A DNA stretch of 64,000 nt from Halorussus caseinilyticus (GCF_029338395.1 NZ_CP119810.1:310001-374000); one strand, 5' to 3'. Shown: positions 35,049 through 44,218, numbered from the stretch's first letter. Program-made: numbers and translations. Notes: generated by a model from the sequence alone, not told the origin.

Positions 35049-36083
35049 ATGACGGACTTAGAGAACAAACAAGTACTCGTCACTGGGGGGTGCGGGTCGA
35101 TTGGCTCCGAGTTGGTCGAGCGACTGCTCGACTACGAGGAGCCTGCGGTCGTGCGCGTCTTCGACAACGACGAGGCGGGCCTGTTCGACCTGAAGACCAC
35201 ACTCGACTCGGACCGACTTCGATTCCTGCTCGGCGACGTGCGCGACCGAAACCGACTGGAGATGGCGATGGAGGACATCGACGTGGTGTTTCACGCCGCG
35301 GCGCTCAAGCACGTCGGACTCAACGAGTACAACCCCTTCGAGACGGTCCAGACGAACGCGCTCGGGACACAGAACCTCATCCGGGCCGCGATGGAGGAGA
35401 ACGTCGAAGCCTTCGTCACGATAAGCACCGACAAGGCGTCGAACCCGACTTCGGTGATGGGCGCGACGAAACTCCTCTCCGAGCGGTTGACTATCGCCGC
35501 GAATACCTACAAGGGCGAACAGAACACCGAGTTCGGATGCGTCCGGTTCGGCAACGTCTTCGGGTCCAGCGGGTCGGTCGTCCCGCTGTTCCTCGACCAA
35601 ATCAGCGACGGCGGGCCGATGACCGTCACCAACCGGGAGATGACGCGGTTCATCATGCCAATCGAGGAGGCGACCGACTTGGTGTTCGACGCCTACGAGC
35701 GCATGGAGGGCGGCGAGACGTTCGTTCTCAAGATGCCGGTCTTCCGACTGATGGACCTCGCGGAGGCGATGCGGACCGAGTACGCCCCGCAGTTCGGCTA
35801 CGACCCCTCGGAGGTCGAGATTCACAAGACCGGCAAGCGGCCCGGCGAGCGCATCCACGAGAAACTCATCTCGAAGGACGAGATTCAGCAGACGATAGAG
35901 TTAGACGAGATGTTCGTCATCACGCCGCTCATCGAGGACTGCGGCTACGACCCGCTGGACTACGAGAGTCGGAACTCGCTCGACGCCGAGTACACCTCCG
36001 CGGACGTAGACCCGCTCTCGAAGTCCGAGATTATCGCCATGATAGAGAACACGTCGGCCTACGAGACGATGGTCGAGGGGTGA
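35049..36083 (+). CDS. NDP-N-acetylhexosamine 4,6-dehydratase (PseB/LegB/CapD family)
   Basis: A 344-residue extended SDR enzyme. NAD(P)-binding VTGGCGSIGSELV at 11-23 and the catalytic strip STDKASNPTSVMGATK at 126-141. The Tyr of usual SDRs is replaced by Met137 and Lys141 is kept, as in the FlaA1/WbpM-type dehydratases. It converts UDP-GlcNAc to the 4-keto-6-deoxy sugar, feeding the aminotransferase 74 bp upstream. The short soluble form (no membrane domain) matches PseB/LegB rather than the long PglF/WbpM type. Epimerising (PseB) and non-epimerising (LegB) outcomes cannot be separated by eye. Confidence 0.88.
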   Translation: MTDLENKQVLVTGGCGSIGSELVERLLDYEEPAVVRVFDNDEAGLFDLKTTLDSDRLRFLLGDVRDRNRLEMAMEDIDVVFHAAALKHVGLNEYNPFETVQTNALGTQNLIRAAMEENVEAFVTISTDKASNPTSVMGATKLLSERLTIAANTYKGEQNTEFGCVRFGNVFGSSGSVVPLFLDQISDGGPMTVTNREMTRFIMPIEEATDLVFDAYERMEGGETFVLKMPVFRLMDLAEAMRTEYAPQFGYDPSEVEIHKTGKRPGERIHEKLISKDEIQQTIELDEMFVITPLIEDCGYDPLDYESRNSLDAEYTSADVDPLSKSEIIAMIENTSAYETMVEG

Positions 36084-36085
36084 CG

Positions 36086-37045
36086 ATGCAGGTGGTGATG
36101 TACCACTACGTCCGGCCGTCGTCCGACAGGCCGCCCCACGGCTACTACCACCTCGCGCTGGAGGACTTCCGGCGACAGTTGGACCACCTCGAAGCGGAGT
36201 ACGACTTCGTGGACCGCGAGACGTTTCTGGCCTGTGCGACCGGCGACCGGTCGTCAGAAAACGACCGGTCGCCGCCCGACGACGCGGTAGTTCTCACGTT
36301 CGACGACGGGTTGGCCGACCACTACGAGTGGGTCCTGCCCGAACTCCGGTCTCGGGACCTCTTCGGCGTGTTCTTCGTTCCGACCGGACCGCTGGTCGGC
36401 AACGGGGTACTTCCGGTGCATCGCGTCCACTCGCTGGCGGGACGACACGGCGCGACCGAACTCAGAGACGCGCTATTCGACGTGCTTGCGGAAGGCGAGT
36501 TCGCCGACGCGGACGGAGGGACCGTTGGCGACCCCTACGGCGGCCGTTCGACAGACGACGCGCTGACGACGTTCAAGCGCGTCCTCAACTTCGAGGTGCC
36601 CTACGACCGACTCGGCGACGTACTCGACGCGGTGGAGGCGAGCTTTGGGGGCGGACCGAGCGCCGACGACTACTACCTCTCGGGGGACCAACTCCGGCAA
36701 CTCCGCGACGACGGGATGGTGGTCGGTGCCCACTCGGTCGGCCATCCCGTCCTCTCGCGCCTCTCGTCGGCCGACCAGCGTGCCGAGATTGCCTCGTCGT
36801 TCGAGACGCTGGCCGAACGCGTCGGAGGTCTGTCGGCGAGACTGTTCGCGTACCCCTACGGGAGCGACCGGACGTTCACCGACGAGACGAAGAGTCTCCT
36901 CGAAGCGGTCGGGTGTGACGCGGCGTTCACGACGGTTTCCGGTCGTGCGACTCCCGAGCGGTTCCGGAACTCGCGGTTGGCCCTCCCGCGAACGGACTGC
37001 AACGAGTTTCCCCACGGGGGCGCGACGTTCGACCTCTCGCCGTGA
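36086..37045 (+). CDS. Polysaccharide deacetylase (carbohydrate esterase 4-like)
   Basis: A 319-residue NodB-fold enzyme starting 2 nt after the dehydratase stop, so probably translated from the same message. Motif 1 is VVLTFDDGLADHYEW, with Asp-Asp as catalytic base and metal ligand. A later motif is VVGAHSVGHPVLSRL (H-S-x-x-H metal site), followed by LFAYPYGS. It removes N- or O-acetyl groups from a polysaccharide or lipid-linked sugar. No signal peptide is visible, so it probably acts on cytoplasmic precursors. An insertion of about 80 residues between the first two motifs is larger than usual. Confidence 0.85.
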   Translation: MQVVMYHYVRPSSDRPPHGYYHLALEDFRRQLDHLEAEYDFVDRETFLACATGDRSSENDRSPPDDAVVLTFDDGLADHYEWVLPELRSRDLFGVFFVPTGPLVGNGVLPVHRVHSLAGRHGATELRDALFDVLAEGEFADADGGTVGDPYGGRSTDDALTTFKRVLNFEVPYDRLGDVLDAVEASFGGGPSADDYYLSGDQLRQLRDDGMVVGAHSVGHPVLSRLSSADQRAEIASSFETLAERVGGLSARLFAYPYGSDRTFTDETKSLLEAVGCDAAFTTVSGRATPERFRNSRLALPRTDCNEFPHGGATFDLSP

Positions 37046-37235
37046 CCCCCTAACCCCGGACTATCTATCGTAACAGAATTGTCAATTATATGGTAAGTAT
37101 AAGTGGGTGGGTGTCGTGCCTCTGGTTGGACAATATGCGAAATCCGGTTAGGAGTATCCGAATTAACAGTCGTAGGGGGACAACTACGGTCAGCGAGTCC
37201 GACGGGGGGCCGTCCGGTCGGGGGGTGAGTGGGTC

Positions 37236-38240
37236 GTGAAGACGTTCCACGGAAAGCCGGTGGACCCGCGGGAATTCAAGCACCGGGACCTCTCGAATCT
37301 CCGAGAGCGAGTCTCGGCCAAGCGCCAGCGTGCCCGCGAGTTCCGCGAGCGAGCGAACGTCGAGGTGGAAGAGTGCTACGTCTGCGGTTCGACCGAGACC
37401 GACATCGTGCGCGAGATGTTCGGCTACGAGTACGCCCAGTGTGACCACTGCTCGCACGTCTACCAGACGCCGCGACTCCCGGACGACGTTCTCAACGAGT
37501 ACTACGAGACCGACACCGAGTTCGCCAGCATCTACACCGACGAGGACCAAATCCAGTACCGACTGGAGAACATCACCAAGCCGAAAATCGACTTCGTGTT
37601 GGACCACGTAGACGCCGAGCAAGGTCGATGGCTGGACGTGGGGTGTGGCGTCGGTGCATCCATCAACTACCTCGAATCGCAGGGGTGGGACGCCGTCGGT
37701 CTCGAAATCAGCGACCAGTGCGTCTCGGTCGCGCGCGACGTTCTCGGCGTCGAACTCGAACAGCGACCGATAGACGAGTACGCCGACCGCAACCCCGACG
37801 CGACGTTCGACGTGGTGACGTTCTTCGGCTATCTGGAGATGGTACCTCACTCGATGCGTGACCTCCGACTGGCCCACGAGATGCTGGACCCGGACGGGAA
37901 CGTCGGTATCGGCGTGATGAACGCCGACTCGATGTCCTCGATGGTCCACCGGGCGATACCCGAGCAGGCGGTCCGCCACTCGATTCCGCCCGTCGGCCTC
38001 CAGCAGTTCACCAGAGAGTCCGTCGCGGAAGCGTTCGACCGCGTGGGGTTCTCGCCGGAGGCGGCGTGGTTCTTCGGACTGGACTTCTACGAACTGCTCA
38101 CCCACCTCTGTCTCGAAGTCGAGGACTTCCAGCACTCGGACCTCTACGAGTACCTGATGGAGAACCTCAACGACTTCCAGCAGGTGATAGACGACGACGA
38201 AGAGAGCGACTACATGGTGTTCGTCGGCGACCGGGAGTGA
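37236..38240 (+). CDS. SAM-dependent methyltransferase with N-terminal zinc-knuckle
   Basis: A 334-residue protein. Four cysteines (CYVC near residue 48 and CDHC near 69) form a zinc knuckle like that of sugar C-methyltransferases. The class I Rossmann fold follows with LDVGCGVGASINYLES (about 131-147) and an Asp-containing DVVTFFGYLEM strand. Such proteins methylate NDP-sugars or lipid-linked sugars. Start GTG 37236. It lies after a 190-bp gap from the deacetylase, and a loosely AT-rich stretch (about 37065-37110) in that gap may separate the transcripts. Target unknown. Confidence 0.82.
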   Translation: MKTFHGKPVDPREFKHRDLSNLRERVSAKRQRAREFRERANVEVEECYVCGSTETDIVREMFGYEYAQCDHCSHVYQTPRLPDDVLNEYYETDTEFASIYTDEDQIQYRLENITKPKIDFVLDHVDAEQGRWLDVGCGVGASINYLESQGWDAVGLEISDQCVSVARDVLGVELEQRPIDEYADRNPDATFDVVTFFGYLEMVPHSMRDLRLAHEMLDPDGNVGIGVMNADSMSSMVHRAIPEQAVRHSIPPVGLQQFTRESVAEAFDRVGFSPEAAWFFGLDFYELLTHLCLEVEDFQHSDLYEYLMENLNDFQQVIDDDEESDYMVFVGDRE

Positions 38241-38611
38241 GCGTTTCGGGGCGTGAGACCGGATTCGACTACCCGCTCTCCGCCGCGAACGCTCGGCGGA
38301 CCGGACCACGAGCGAACGCTCGGCCGACCAACCGACGGGATTCGCCCAGCGCGACGAACTACCGTGGGCGGGGGCTTTCGAGGACTTCTTCGTCGCAGTT
38401 CCTGCGGTAGCTGTAGCGGTGCGGGAATTCCGGGAACCGTACGACTTCATCGACACCGACCACTGCCGTCGGATTACTCACACCGCACAGCACTACAACC
38501 GCGACCACCAGCGTCGGACCGACGAAACCGCAGAAGCGAACCGCCACGGCAACCACATCATCCCCGCATCTCGCCCGAACTATTTTCCCGCGGTACGGTG
38601 AGAAGCGACGT
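38241..38611. other. Gap with repeated GCGAACGCTCGG motif and family tail
   Basis: Contains two tandem-like copies of GCGAACGCTCGG[C/G][C/G]GACC (about 38285-38335) and GGGCGGGGGCTTTCGAGG at 38366-38383, which is exactly the reverse complement of 59847-59864. An ACTATTTTCCC box near 38580 is the probable promoter of the SDR gene. No credible gene. Confidence 0.65.
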
Positions 38612-39388
38612 ATGGGGGGCGCATTCGACCTGTCGGACAGCATCGCAGTCGTCGCCGGAGGTGCGGGACTCATCGGGACCGCGCTCTGCGAGGGACTCGC
38701 CGACCACGGCGCGACGGTCGTCGTCGCGGACGCCGCGGTAGAACGGGGCGAAGCACTCGCGGACGAACTCGGAGAGCGCGCGGAGTTCTGTCGCGTCGAT
38801 ATAACCGACGAGGATTCCGTGGTCGGGTTGGTAGAGACGGTGCTGGACCGCCACGGACGCATCGACGCGTTCGTCAACTGCTCGTACCCGCGAAACGAGA
38901 ACTACGGGCGGCGCTACGAGGACGTGACCGCCGCGGACTTCCGCGAGAACGTGGAACTCCACCTCGATAGCTACTTCGTAGCCGCTCGCGCCGTCTCGCG
39001 GGCAATGATGGACCAACCCGACGGCGGGAGCATCGTGAACTTCGGGTCGACCTACGGCGTGCAGGCCCCGGACTTCTCGGTGTACGAGGGCACCGAGATG
39101 ACCAGTCCCGTCGAGTATTCGGCCATCAAGGGCGGCATCTTGAACCTGACGCGCTACATGGCGTCGTATCTCGGCGAACACGGCGTCCGCGTGAACGCGG
39201 TCAGTCCCGGCGGCGTGTTCGACGACCAGCACCCTGAGTTCGTGGACCGCTACGAGGACCGGACCCCGTTGGGCCGGATGGCGACCCCAGAGGACTTCGA
39301 GGGGGCCGTCGTCTATCTGGCGTCCGACGCCTCGCGGTACGTCACCGGCCACAACCTCGTGGTGGACGGCGGGTGGACGATTTGCTGA
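38612..39388 (+). CDS. Short-chain dehydrogenase/reductase (PtmA-like) 1
   Basis: A 258-residue classical SDR. Cofactor motif GGAGLIG near residue 14, Ser in VNFGSTYGVQ and catalytic YSAIK; the C-terminus YVTGHNLVVDGGW is standard for the class. It is clearly paralogous to the SDR at 40539. Similar SDRs (PtmA-type) accompany nonulosonic-acid clusters in bacteria and are thought to modify the sugar acid or its precursor. The redox substrate cannot be told from the sequence. Confidence 0.87.
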   Translation: MGGAFDLSDSIAVVAGGAGLIGTALCEGLADHGATVVVADAAVERGEALADELGERAEFCRVDITDEDSVVGLVETVLDRHGRIDAFVNCSYPRNENYGRRYEDVTAADFRENVELHLDSYFVAARAVSRAMMDQPDGGSIVNFGSTYGVQAPDFSVYEGTEMTSPVEYSAIKGGILNLTRYMASYLGEHGVRVNAVSPGGVFDDQHPEFVDRYEDRTPLGRMATPEDFEGAVVYLASDASRYVTGHNLVVDGGWTIC

Positions 39389-39835
39389 CGGCGGAGAGGG
39401 GCCTGAGACACTTTCTCAATCCTTAAAACAATATTTATAATTGTTTTAGAATTGTATAGGTTTCTCTAATACGGACGCGACTTCGGCAGTCGCCGGTCCG
39501 CGACCGACTCGCCGTCGCCTACGTCCGAGGTCGAACCGGCCGGGGTTTACACTAGCGACGCTCTCGTCACCCCGAACATCGGAGATTTTCGACGACAGCG
39601 GGGCGACCGGGGGACTTTCGAGGAAGACTCCGGGTCTCCGACCCCTGCAGTGCCGTCACTGGCGACTCCGGTCACGACGACCGAGACAGCGACGACTCCG
39701 AGGACGACCACCGAACCAATCAGCACAGCGACCGCACAGCACCGCGATTCCCGAACCCCCTGATTCCCGCCCACGACCCCGCAGACCGCCCTGAACAGTT
39801 ATACGGGACGCTATTGAACCAGCACCGGGGGTCAG
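39389..39835. other. AT-rich island and GC region before the cytidylyltransferase gene
   Basis: An AT-rich stretch at about 39405-39470 (containing ACAATATTTATAATTGTTTTAG) follows the SDR. The remainder is GC-rich with one weak minus-strand reading frame (listed separately). A GTTATAC box at about 39798-39805 precedes ATG 39836 by about 30 nt. Confidence 0.6.
39547..39774 (-). CDS. Possible small membrane peptide (weak candidate)
   Basis: A 75-residue frame with GTG start and one strongly hydrophobic segment (AVAVLIGSVVVLGVVAVSVVVTG, residues about 14-36) after a basic N-terminus, resembling a membrane-anchored or pilin-like N-terminus. Third-position GC is lower than in neighbouring genes. 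The only TATA-like box (about 39799-39806) may instead serve the plus-strand gene. Could be spurious. Confidence 0.25.
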   Translation of the reverse strand: MGGNQGVRESRCCAVAVLIGSVVVLGVVAVSVVVTGVASDGTAGVGDPESSSKVPRSPRCRRKSPMFGVTRASLV

Positions 39836-40546
39836 ATGATAGACGACAAGCGGGTAGTCGCCGCAGTCCCCGCCCGTGGGGGAAGTACGACAGTACCGAA
39901 CAAGAATCGCCGGTCGCTGGCGGGCAAACCGCTGGTCGCGTGGCCGATAGACGTGGCCGCCGAGACGCCCGAAATCGACCGGACCGTCGTGACGACCGAC
40001 GACGACGACATCGCTTCGACGGCGCGCGAGTGGGGTGCGGAGGTGGTCGAGAGACCCGACTCGCTGGCCGAAGACGACTCGCTGGTGGTGGACGCCCTCC
40101 GGCACCTCGTCGGCGAACTCCGCGCGGAGGGTGAGACGGCCGAGTACATGGTGATGCTCGAACCGACGTGTCCGCTCCGGACGCCCGGCGACGTGCGCCG
40201 GTGTCTGGACCGCCTCGCAGACCCGTCGGCCGACTACGACTCGGTGGCGACGTTCACCGAAGCGGACCCGAGTCCACACCGACTCTGGGACATCCGCGAC
40301 GGCGAACCGGAACCGTTCGTGGAGGGGGCCGACCCGTGGCTCCCCCGGCAGGAGCAACCCGACGGCTACGAACTCACCGGCGCGGTGTACGCCTTCGAAA
40401 TCGACCGCCTGCCCGAGGAGGGGACCGGCCTGCTGTTCGGCGAGGCGGGCGCGGTCACGATGCCCCGCGAGCGAGCGGTGGACATCGACACGGAGTTCGA
40501 CTTCGGACTCGCGGAACTGCTACTGGAGGAAGGTATCCATGAGTGA
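39836..40546 (+). CDS. CMP-nonulosonate cytidylyltransferase (NeuA/LegF/PseF-like)
   Basis: A 236-residue nucleotidyltransferase that activates a sialic-acid-like sugar with CTP. The signature VPARGGSTTVPNKN (residues 11-24) is the CMP-NeuAc synthetase nucleotide loop. Other conserved features are LEPTCPLRTPGDV, ELTGAVYAF and the C-terminal VDIDTEFDFGLAE (Asp metal ligands). The last 8 nt overlap the following SDR gene, so the two are cotranscribed. With NeuB- and NeuC-like enzymes at 44-47 kb it completes the core of a nonulosonic acid pathway. Confidence 0.88.
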   Translation: MIDDKRVVAAVPARGGSTTVPNKNRRSLAGKPLVAWPIDVAAETPEIDRTVVTTDDDDIASTAREWGAEVVERPDSLAEDDSLVVDALRHLVGELRAEGETAEYMVMLEPTCPLRTPGDVRRCLDRLADPSADYDSVATFTEADPSPHRLWDIRDGEPEPFVEGADPWLPRQEQPDGYELTGAVYAFEIDRLPEEGTGLLFGEAGAVTMPRERAVDIDTEFDFGLAELLLEEGIHE

Positions 40547-41363
40547 ACCCGAAGACGGAACGATTTGGGACCTGTTCGACCTGACCGGACGAGTCGCCGT
40601 CGTGACCGGCGGCCCGGGCAAACTCGGGTCCCAGATGTGCGACGCGCTGGCCGAGGCGGGCGCGAACGTCGTGGTCGCCTCCCGGACCTACGAGGACTGC
40701 CGGGAGAAAGCCGACGAACTCACCGACCGCTACAACGAGGCGATGGCCGTCTCGGTGGACGTGACCGACGAGCAAGCGGTCGAGGAGATGGTCGAAGAAG
40801 TCGTAGACCGGTTCGGCAAGATAGACGTGCTGGTCAACAACGCGTACAACGCCAGCGGCTACGGCGTCCCGTTCGAGGAGTTGACCAGAGACGAGTGGGA
40901 GCAGACGCTCGAAGGCGTCCTGACCCAGACGTTCTTCTGCTCGCAGGCGGCGCTCCCGGCCATCCGCGAGAGCGACGCCGGTACCATCATCAACATCGGG
41001 AGTCACTACAGCGTCGTCGCGCCCGACCACCGCGTCTACGGCGACAGCGACATCAACAACCCGCCGACCTACGGGTCGGCGAAGGCGGGCGTCATCCAGT
41101 TCAGTCGGTGGCTGGCGTCGTATCTCGCAAGCGAGGGGATTCGGGTCAACTCCGTCAGTCCCGGCGGGTTCTACAGCGAGGAGATGGAGGACGTGGAGGA
41201 CTACGAAGAGGTGTTCGTCCCGAACTACGAACACCGGACGCCGCTGGGTCGGATGGGCGACGACACCGACATGAAGGGCATCGTGGCCTACCTCGCCTCC
41301 GACGCCAGTAAGTGGATGACCGGCCAGAACATCGTCCTCGACGGGGGGTGGACGGTGTGGTAG
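40539..41363 (+). CDS. Short-chain dehydrogenase/reductase (PtmA-like) 2
   Basis: A 274-residue SDR, paralogue of the one at 38612. Cofactor motif GGPGKLG near residue 25, NNAYNASGYG in place of NNAG, Ser in INIGSHYSVV, catalytic YGSAK, and C-terminus MTGQNIVLDGGWTVW. It overlaps the cytidylyltransferase upstream by 8 nt and the oxidoreductase downstream by 7 nt: a tight operon. A role in tailoring the nonulosonic acid or a precursor is inferred from position. Confidence 0.87.
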   Translation: MSEPEDGTIWDLFDLTGRVAVVTGGPGKLGSQMCDALAEAGANVVVASRTYEDCREKADELTDRYNEAMAVSVDVTDEQAVEEMVEEVVDRFGKIDVLVNNAYNASGYGVPFEELTRDEWEQTLEGVLTQTFFCSQAALPAIRESDAGTIINIGSHYSVVAPDHRVYGDSDINNPPTYGSAKAGVIQFSRWLASYLASEGIRVNSVSPGGFYSEEMEDVEDYEEVFVPNYEHRTPLGRMGDDTDMKGIVAYLASDASKWMTGQNIVLDGGWTVW

Positions 41364-42343
41364 ACGACCTCGATTTGGGAATCGTCGGCGTGAGTCCGGG
41401 CAACGGACACCCCTACTCGTTCGCGTCCATCGTCAACGGCTATTCGGACGAGGGGTTCGAGCGGACCGACTGGGGGGTCATCCACGACTACCTCCGGGAG
41501 AAGGACGCCTCGGAGTTCGGCTTTCCCGGCGTGCGCGTCACCCACGCGTGGACCCAAGACGACGCCGAGACCGACCGACTCCGCGAGGCGGCCCGAATCC
41601 CGAACGCCGCTCCGGACCTCGAATCGCTCGGCGACGCGGTGGACGCCGTAATCGTCGCCCGCGACGACTACGAGACCCACGCCGAGATGGTCCTGCCGTT
41701 GCTCGAACGCGGGATTCCCGTGTTCTGCGACAAGCCGCTGACGATGGACCCCGGAGAACTCGCCGACTTCCGGCCCTACCTCGAACGCGGCCAGTTGATG
41801 TCCTGTTCGGGGATGCGATACGCCCAAGCCCTCGACGAACCCCGAGCGCACACCGACCGGTTCGGCCGCATCGAACTCGTTCGCGGCACGGTCATCAACG
41901 ACTGGCCGAAGTACGGCGCGCACATGCTAGACGCCATCTTCGGCGTCTTAGACCAGCGTCCGGTCGCCGTCGAGACGGCGACCGGCGGGGACGTTTCGGA
42001 GGGGCACCCTGCGGAGGGGGATGCCGCGGACCGGGACGCCGCGAACGGACACACCTCGGCCGCGATTCGGATGGACGGCGGAACGCTCGTGCAGGTCGAT
42101 ACCTTGGGCGACGTGCCGATGACCTTCTCGGTGGAGTTCTACGGCACCGAGCGGACCGGTCGCTACGACCTCCGGGACAACTTCACCGCGTTCCGGCGCA
42201 CCCTCTGGCGGTTCGTGGAGACGGTCCGGTCGGGCGACCCGGCGCTGGACCCCGACGAGACGCTGGACGTGGTTCGCACCCTTATCGCCGGTCGCATCGC
42301 GGACAGAGAGGACAGGCGGGTCTCGCTGGACGAGGTGACGTGA
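41357..42343 (+). CDS. Gfo/Idh/MocA-family oxidoreductase
   Basis: A 328-residue NAD(P)-dependent sugar oxidoreductase. N-terminal Rossmann start LDLGIVGVSPGNGHPYSF. The family's catalytic Lys is in VFCDKPLTMD (the EKP-type motif), followed by the substrate-domain beta sheet. An insertion rich in Asp/Ala/Gly (about residues 212-235, DNA about 41990-42055) is unusual. GTG 41357 overlaps the SDR stop by 7 nt. Family members act on NDP-sugars or cyclitols; here the substrate is probably a nonulosonate precursor. Confidence 0.82.
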   Translation: MVDDLDLGIVGVSPGNGHPYSFASIVNGYSDEGFERTDWGVIHDYLREKDASEFGFPGVRVTHAWTQDDAETDRLREAARIPNAAPDLESLGDAVDAVIVARDDYETHAEMVLPLLERGIPVFCDKPLTMDPGELADFRPYLERGQLMSCSGMRYAQALDEPRAHTDRFGRIELVRGTVINDWPKYGAHMLDAIFGVLDQRPVAVETATGGDVSEGHPAEGDAADRDAANGHTSAAIRMDGGTLVQVDTLGDVPMTFSVEFYGTERTGRYDLRDNFTAFRRTLWRFVETVRSGDPALDPDETLDVVRTLIAGRIADREDRRVSLDEVT

Positions 42344-42348
42344 CTGGC

Positions 42349-43071
42349 ATGACCGACCCGACCGAAGTCGTCTTCCTCGGCGCGAACAACGTCGGCCGCG
42401 AGGTGTACGACTGGCTCTGCGACCGCGAGTCGGTGGCGGTCCGGGCGATGCTGACCGAGGCCGACCAGTTGTCGCTCGTCGCGGACCTCGAACCCGAGGT
42501 TGTGGTCGCGGTGGGGTTCCAGCACATCGTCCCGCCCGAGATTCTGGCGGTGCCCGAGAAGGGGTGTCTCAACCTCCACCCGGGCCTGCTCCCCGAGACG
42601 AGAGGCTTCAACCCGAACGTCTGGAGCATCGTGGAGGGCCACCCCGCCGGGGCGACGCTCCACTACATGGACGACGGCGTGGACACCGGCGACGTAATCG
42701 CCCGCGAGCGCGTCGAAAAGCGCTTCGACGACACCGGCCGGGACCTCTACGAGCGCCTCGAACGCGCCTGCTTCGAGGTGTTCACCGAGGCGTGGCCCGA
42801 CGTGGAATCGGGCACCGTCGAGACCGAACCGCAGGACGACGACCGGGCGACCACCCACCGAAAGCGCGAGTTCACGGACCTCTGCGAACTCGACGCAGAC
42901 GCCGAGTACACCGTGAAAGAACTGCTCGACCGACTCCGGGCGCTGACGTTCCCGCCGTTCGACAACGCCCGAATCGAGGTGGACGGCGAGACGTACTTCG
43001 TGGACGTGGACGTGCGCCACGAGGACGACGCCGACGAGGACGCCGAGTTCGGGTCGCTGTCGTCGTACTGA
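42349..43071 (+). CDS. Sugar N-formyltransferase-like protein 1
   Basis: A 240-residue N10-formyltetrahydrofolate-dependent formyltransferase. The catalytic Asn-His-Asp set is intact: N and H in CLNLHPGLLPETRG and D in DDGVDTGDVI. In glycan loci such enzymes N-formylate 4-amino sugars (VioF, WlaRD) or ArnA substrates, producing NHCHO groups. ATG 42349 is used; a GTG at 42340, overlapping the previous stop, would add three residues and couple translation. The C-terminal part after residue 170 resembles the Fmt C-terminal region in reduced form, ending in an acidic tail. Confidence 0.85.
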   Translation: MTDPTEVVFLGANNVGREVYDWLCDRESVAVRAMLTEADQLSLVADLEPEVVVAVGFQHIVPPEILAVPEKGCLNLHPGLLPETRGFNPNVWSIVEGHPAGATLHYMDDGVDTGDVIARERVEKRFDDTGRDLYERLERACFEVFTEAWPDVESGTVETEPQDDDRATTHRKREFTDLCELDADAEYTVKELLDRLRALTFPPFDNARIEVDGETYFVDVDVRHEDDADEDAEFGSLSSY

Positions 43072-43136
43072 CGGCGGCGTACTCGACGGTCCGAGCTCGC
43101 TCGCGCTCGCGCGAAACATCATATATAATGCTCGAA

Positions 43137-43169
43137 GCGCGGGCCGAGCGCACGGCGCTCGGCCCGCGC
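43137..43169. terminator. Palindrome between convergent formyltransferase genes
   Basis: Arms 43137-43151 and 43155-43169 (15 nt, loop ACG), next to a short AT-rich patch (43116-43130). It lies between two gene ends, so a 3' end role is possible. Confidence 0.5.
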
Positions 43170-43194
43170 GGACCCGTTTTCGCCGATGCTCCCG

Positions 43195-44139
43195 CTACGA
43201 CCGTCTGTCGCGGGCGTTCTCGAACCGGTCGCCCACTTCCACGTCGAACCGCTCTACCAGTTCGCCCGCCGGAATCTCGTCGCCGTCGCCGACCTGCAAG
43301 CGAGTGAGTTCGACGCTCCCCTCCCACGCGCCGACCGCGAGGGTATCCCCTTCCCGGTGGAGAATCTCACCCGGTCGGCAGAACGCCGACTCGTCGTCCG
43401 GCGGGTTCGCGGCCCAGATTGTGACGCGGTGGTCGTTCACGAACGAGAACGCGCCGGGGTAGGGATGCGTCTGACCCCGAATCCAGTCGTACACCTCGCC
43501 GGGCGGCCGGGTCCAGTCCACGAGTCCGTGGTCGGGCGTGCGCTTGGGCCACCACGTCGCGGCGTCGTCGTCCTGCGGTCGCCGGGGGACCGCGCCGTCC
43601 TCGAACTGGGGGTAGTAGGTCCGAATCAGGTCGCGCCCGGCCGCAACCACCTTCTCGTAGAGGGTTGCGGCGTCGTCCTCGCGGTCGATTTCGATGGGGT
43701 GCTGGCCCACCAAGTCACCGGCGTCGGCCTCCTCGACCAGATGGAAAAACGAGAGCGCGGTCCGGTCGAGACCCTTGACGAGACTCCACGCGATTGGCGC
43801 GCGGCCACGGCCCCGCGGGAGCGGTGCGGGGTGCATCCCGAGCGCCGCGACTTCGGGAATGTCGAGGACCTCCTGCTTCACGAGGCGCGACCACCCGACG
43901 ACGAACAGCAGGTCCGGGTCGCAGTCGGCGATTCGCCCGCGGGACGGGTCGTCGTTGACCGATTCGGTCTCGTGGAGCGGAACGCCCCGGTCGTCGGCGA
44001 ACGCCGCCAAGTCGGTCTGGTCGGCGATGTCCTCGCGCCGAGGCCGGGTGAAGATTCCCCGGATGTCCGCGCCGAGCGCGTCCAGTTCCTCCAAGCAGGC
44101 CAACCCGAGGTCGTTGTGCGTGACGAAGACGACTCGCAT
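43195..44139 (-). CDS. Formyltransferase-like protein 2 (Fmt/ArnA-type)
   Basis: A 314-residue protein with the methionyl-tRNA-formyltransferase fold. N-terminus MRVVFVTHNDLGLACLEEL. The catalytic loop reads LGMHPAPLPRGRGRAP, keeping His but with Gly-Met where Asn-x-His is normal. DAGDLVGQHPI supplies the Asp. The C-terminal OB-like domain is complete (about 205-314), as in ArnA/PmrI and Fmt. The missing Asn equivalent makes catalysis uncertain. It is read against its neighbours and starts divergently from neuB. Distinct enough from formyltransferase 1 to act on another amine or acceptor. Confidence 0.8.
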   Translation of the reverse strand: MRVVFVTHNDLGLACLEELDALGADIRGIFTRPRREDIADQTDLAAFADDRGVPLHETESVNDDPSRGRIADCDPDLLFVVGWSRLVKQEVLDIPEVAALGMHPAPLPRGRGRAPIAWSLVKGLDRTALSFFHLVEEADAGDLVGQHPIEIDREDDAATLYEKVVAAGRDLIRTYYPQFEDGAVPRRPQDDDAATWWPKRTPDHGLVDWTRPPGEVYDWIRGQTHPYPGAFSFVNDHRVTIWAANPPDDESAFCRPGEILHREGDTLAVGAWEGSVELTRLQVGDGDEIPAGELVERFDVEVGDRFENARDRRS

Positions 44140-44187
44140 GCCCACCGCCACGACGCCGACCCGCTTGAATCTCGGGGACGACGAAGA

Positions 44188-44196
44188 ACCTATAGG
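44188..44196 (+). promoter_or_regulatory. TATA box of the neuB-like gene
   Basis: ACCTATAGG centred about 27 nt before ATG 44219 indicates a leaderless transcript starting the neuB-PIG-L-neuC operon. Confidence 0.5.
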
Positions 44197-44218
44197 GAGA
44201 AACGTTGCTGTACACTCC

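Noticed and set aside
38359-38877. Minus-strand frame with a Val-rich segment overlapping the first SDR
   Set aside because: It overlaps 260 bases of a well-supported SDR gene; the hydrophobic run arises from GC-rich spacer.
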